DNA of 16,011 nucleotides from an uncultured Dorea sp. (GTDB lineage: Bacteria > Bacillota_A > Clostridia > Lachnospirales > Lachnospiraceae): assembly GCA_948468495.1 (NCBI GenBank), contig CAOKJI010000005.1, positions 1-16,011 on the forward strand, written 5' to 3'. Positions 13,782-16,011 of this stretch are shown here, piece by piece. Within the stretch, counting starts at the first letter, position 1; the number at the start of each line of letters is the position of its first letter. Both the position numbers and the translations under genes were made by a program. The notes below the pieces were generated by a model, which made no database searches, had not been told where the DNA came from, and worked only from the letters and a program-made list of their open reading frames with translations.

Positions 13782-15020
13782 TTGAGAATAACAGTGGTAG
13801 GTACTGGATATGTAGGGTTATCGCTGGCTGTTTTGCTGGCGGGGAGACATTCGGTGACTGCTCTGGATGTGCTGCCAGAGAAGGTTACAATGATAAATAA
13901 TCGGATGTCTCCGATTCAGGATACAGGTATAGCAGAATTTTTGAAAGAGAGAAAGCTGGATTTAAAGGCAACGTCAAATTCCAAAGAGGCTTATAGGAAT
14001 GCAGAGTATATTATTGTTGCCGTACCGACGAATTATGACAGTCAGAGAGATTTCTTTGATACATCTGCGGTAGAGGCGGTAATAGAGGAGGCTTTGTCGG
14101 TAAATCAGGAGGCTGTTATTGTTATCAAATCGACTGTTCCGGTAGGTTATACGGAGCATATATGCAGGGAAAAGAATACAGACCGGATATTGTTCAGCCC
14201 GGAGTTTTTGCGGGAATCAAAAGCGTTGTATGATAATCTGTATCCTTCCAGAATTATCGTCGGATATGATGTGAAAGAGACTGCTATGCGTCAGCATGCG
14301 GAAGCATTTGCCGGAATGCTGTGTGAATGTTCTGAAAAAAGGGATGTGCCGAAGCTTATCATGGGACTTACCGAAGCGGAGGCGGTGAAATTATTTGCAA
14401 ATACGTATCTGGCCCTCCGGATTAGTTATTTTAATGAGCTGGATACTTATGCGGAGATGAAAGGCCTGAATCCCAGCCAGATTATAGAAGGAGTATGCTT
14501 AGACCCACGTATTGGCAATTACTATAATAATCCTTCTTTCGGGTATGGGGGATATTGTCTGCCCAAGGATACGAAGCAGCTTCTGGCTAATTACAGGGAC
14601 GTGCCGGAGAATCTGATTGGGGCGATTGTAGAATCCAACCGGACGAGAAAAGACTTTATTGCGGACCAGGTTCTGGAAAAGGTAGGTTATTATGCTTACG
14701 GTACGCAGAATATTTATCAGAGGGATGTCGAAAAGCGGGTGGTGATAGGCGTATTTCGACTGACGATGAAGGCAGGCAGCGATAATTTCAGGCAGAGTTC
14801 CGTTCAGGGAATTATGAAACGGATTAAGGCGAAGGGAGCGGAGGTTGTGATTTATGAGCCGATGCTGGAGGATGGAGCGACGTTCTTTGGGAGCAGGGTG
14901 GTGAATGATTTGGAAGAGTTTAAGAGGATATCGGATTGTATTATTGCGAATCGGTATGAGGAATGCTTAGGGGATGTGGTCGGGAAGGTTTATACGCGGG
15001 ATATTTATAAGAGGGATTAA
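13782..15020 (+). CDS. ugd: UDP-glucose 6-dehydrogenase (nucleotide-sugar dehydrogenase)
   Basis: The enzyme oxidises UDP-glucose to UDP-glucuronate with two NAD+, supplying uronic acid for capsule, teichuronic-type polymers or glycans. The 412-aa product resembles the short Ugd class of E. coli. The Rossmann motif GTGYVG is at 7-12, SPEFLRE at 139-145 and the Lys-Asn pair in [10 protein letters not shown] at K203/N207. The catalytic cysteine is C259 in [15 protein letters not shown]. The C-terminal UDP-binding domain includes [20 protein letters not shown]. The start is TTG, supported by the classic N-terminal sequence [12 protein letters not shown] and a GGAGG 11 bases upstream. A related UDP-sugar dehydrogenase (e.g. 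UDP-N-acetyl type) cannot be excluded, but the lineage favours UDP-glucose. Its neighbours are surface-glycan-like genes. Confidence 0.93.
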   Translation: MRITVVGTGYVGLSLAVLLAGRHSVTALDVLPEKVTMINNRMSPIQDTGIAEFLKERKLDLKATSNSKEAYRNAEYIIVAVPTNYDSQRDFFDTSAVEAVIEEALSVNQEAVIVIKSTVPVGYTEHICREKNTDRILFSPEFLRESKALYDNLYPSRIIVGYDVKETAMRQHAEAFAGMLCECSEKRDVPKLIMGLTEAEAVKLFANTYLALRISYFNELDTYAEMKGLNPSQIIEGVCLDPRIGNYYNNPSFGYGGYCLPKDTKQLLANYRDVPENLIGAIVESNRTRKDFIADQVLEKVGYYAYGTQNIYQRDVEKRVVIGVFRLTMKAGSDNFRQSSVQGIMKRIKAKGAEVVIYEPMLEDGATFFGSRVVNDLEEFKRISDCIIANRYEECLGDVVGKVYTRDIYKRD

Positions 15021-15044
15021 AAAGAGTCTTTTTATGGAAATTCT

Positions 15045-15071
15045 TAAGATATCTGTGAATGAGTACGATAT
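15045..15071 (+). promoter_or_regulatory. Possible sigma-28-like promoter before the last gene
   Basis: TAAG (15045-15048), a spacer of exactly 15 bases and TACGATAT (15064-15071) match the sigma-28 layout TAAA-N15-GCCGATAT at 3 of 4 and 6 of 8 bases. A second CGATAA occurs at 15094-15099 without a -35, so chance is possible in this A+T-rich stretch. A housekeeping -10 (TATTAT, 15069-15074) also overlaps it. Confidence 0.3.
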
Positions 15072-15127
15072 TATATTAAGTAAGAGAGAGAATCGATAAT
15101 GAAGTTTAGACAAGGGAGAATTGCAAT

Positions 15128-16011
15128 ATGAGTCGAGCAGTAAGACAGCAATTACTTTCTATGACAGGTTCGCTGGAGAAGGCGAATAGGGTCTTGAAAG
15201 ATGCGGTAATCAGAACAACAGTTAATGAGGAAGGGATTCTTCAATTGCTGGCTGATTGTCAGGATACAGCTATTATGATGGGAAATGAGATTGAGGAAGT
15301 ATATGGAGACGGAACAAACAGCGTTACAAAATTAGAAGAATACTGTGAAAGTTTATACGAGATGACTCTGGTTATCGGACATCCTGTAAAACGGAGGGAG
15401 ATTCAGAAGGTTCTGGCGGGCAATTTAAAACAAATCAGAAAGACAATCAGTTCCGAGATACCGGACAGGCTGGAGGTTGTATTTCTTCCATATAAAGCGT
15501 CCATGTGGGATTCACTGGAGAGCGTCTGGATGGCGGCGGATGAAGATGAGGACTGCGACGCCTATGTGATTCCGATTCCTTATTATGATAAGAATCCTGA
15601 CGGCAGTTTCAGAGAAGTTCATTACGAGGGAGAAGAATATCCGGATTATGTGCCTGTGACATTTTATAAGGAATATGACTTTTCTAAGAGGCATCCGGAC
15701 ATTATATTTATCCATAATCCTTATGATGACTGTAACTATGTTACCAGTGTGGAGCCGTTTTTCTATTCAAAGAATCTGAAGAATTTTACCAATAAACTGG
15801 TATATATTCCGTACTTCGTGTTACCGGAGCCGAATATGGACGACCCGGATGTCGGAAAGCATATTGAGCATTTCTGTACTGCGCCGGGAGTACTTCATGC
15901 AGACCAGGTGGTAGTTCAGTCAGAGAATATGCGCAAAGTATATATTGATGTGCTGACAAAATATACGGAAGAACATGGTTTTACCCGTAAGTACTGGGAA
16001 GACAGAATACT
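15128..16011 (+). CDS. CDP-glycerol glycerophosphotransferase-family-like protein (3' end outside window)
   Basis: This frame is open from the ATG at 15128 (AAGGGAG about 8 bases upstream) to the right edge, giving 294 residues of an unfinished gene. The first ~110 residues are helical, including a cluster around LLADCQDTAIMMGNEIEEVY. A conserved block follows: VVFLPYKASMWDSLESVW, then CDAYVIPIPYYDKNPDGSF, HPDIIFIHNPYDD and LVYIPYFVLPEP, then ADQVVVQSENMRKVY. Clostridial proteins with this block are usually named CDP-glycerol:poly(glycerophosphate) glycerophosphotransferase. The true substrate is mostly untested, and the catalytic C-terminal part is not visible. It follows ugd by 107 bases, with a possible sigma-28-like site between. 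A role in surface polymer or flagellin modification is inference. Confidence 0.7.
   Translation, partial: MSRAVRQQLLSMTGSLEKANRVLKDAVIRTTVNEEGILQLLADCQDTAIMMGNEIEEVYGDGTNSVTKLEEYCESLYEMTLVIGHPVKRREIQKVLAGNLKQIRKTISSEIPDRLEVVFLPYKASMWDSLESVWMAADEDEDCDAYVIPIPYYDKNPDGSFREVHYEGEEYPDYVPVTFYKEYDFSKRHPDIIFIHNPYDDCNYVTSVEPFFYSKNLKNFTNKLVYIPYFVLPEPNMDDPDVGKHIEHFCTAPGVLHADQVVVQSENMRKVYIDVLTKYTEEHGFTRKYWEDRI

Noticed and set aside
15019..15033. AAAAAG-AGT-CTTTTT just after ugd, a possible terminator
   Set aside because: The stem is almost all A-T with a three-base loop; it would be too weak to terminate alone.
1..16011. tRNA, rRNA, CRISPR arrays, transposases, integrases, toxin-antitoxin pairs and riboswitches
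   Set aside because: Both strands were read for these by eye and none was found. Small RNAs with no protein-level signature could be missed.

Overview
The window looks like chromosomal DNA from a motile, low-GC Gram-positive anaerobe of the Clostridia, most likely a Lachnospiraceae-type bacterium. This is inferred from the flagellar gene order, strong AGGAGG ribosome binding sites, A+T-rich spacers with intrinsic terminators, and protein sequences that resemble that family. No database search was run. No rRNA, tRNA, CRISPR array, insertion sequence or prophage gene was seen.

Region 1 (1-2906, + strand) is the end of a chemotaxis operon: the 3' end of cheA (cut by the window edge), then cheW, cheR and cheB, closed by a strong intrinsic terminator. 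Region 2 (about 2917-8044, + strand) is a late flagellar operon, flgM-flgN-flgK-flgL-DUF6470(yviE-like)-fliW-csrA. This is the order known from Bacillus subtilis, but the flagellin gene does not follow csrA here. A sigma-28-type -10 element (GCCGATAA) lies upstream of flgM. A terminator overlaps the DUF6470 stop codon and a second perfect hairpin precedes fliW, so fliW-csrA may be expressed partly separately.

Region 3 (8045-10022, - strand) holds a 355-aa protein of unknown function and a PlsC-type acyltransferase. The unknown gene has upstream sequence (TTATGA...GTCGATAT) closely resembling the flgM promoter (TTATGA...GCCGATAA), which suggests it may belong to the motility regulon. Region 4 (10023-11154) is an A+T-rich spacer followed by a decayed AlbA_2/Schlafen-type ATP-binding regulator with a large internal deletion and a frameshift.

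Region 5 (11117-16011) is a surface-glycan or surface-protein neighbourhood: a family 2 glycosyltransferase with TPR-like C-terminus, a membrane-anchored repeat protein ending in a short BspA-type leucine-rich repeat (- strand), a UDP-glucose 6-dehydrogenase, and the start of a large gene resembling CDP-glycerol glycerophosphotransferase-family proteins, cut by the right edge. Proximity to late flagellar genes makes flagellin or cell-surface modification a reasonable but unproven role.

The most interesting leads are the possible shared sigma-28 promoter grammar linking genes of unknown function to flagella, the double hairpin before fliW-csrA, the deletion scar and fused tail of the AlbA_2 remnant, and the 42-bp/84-bp repeat array in the surface protein. 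No clearly new multi-gene system was identified.
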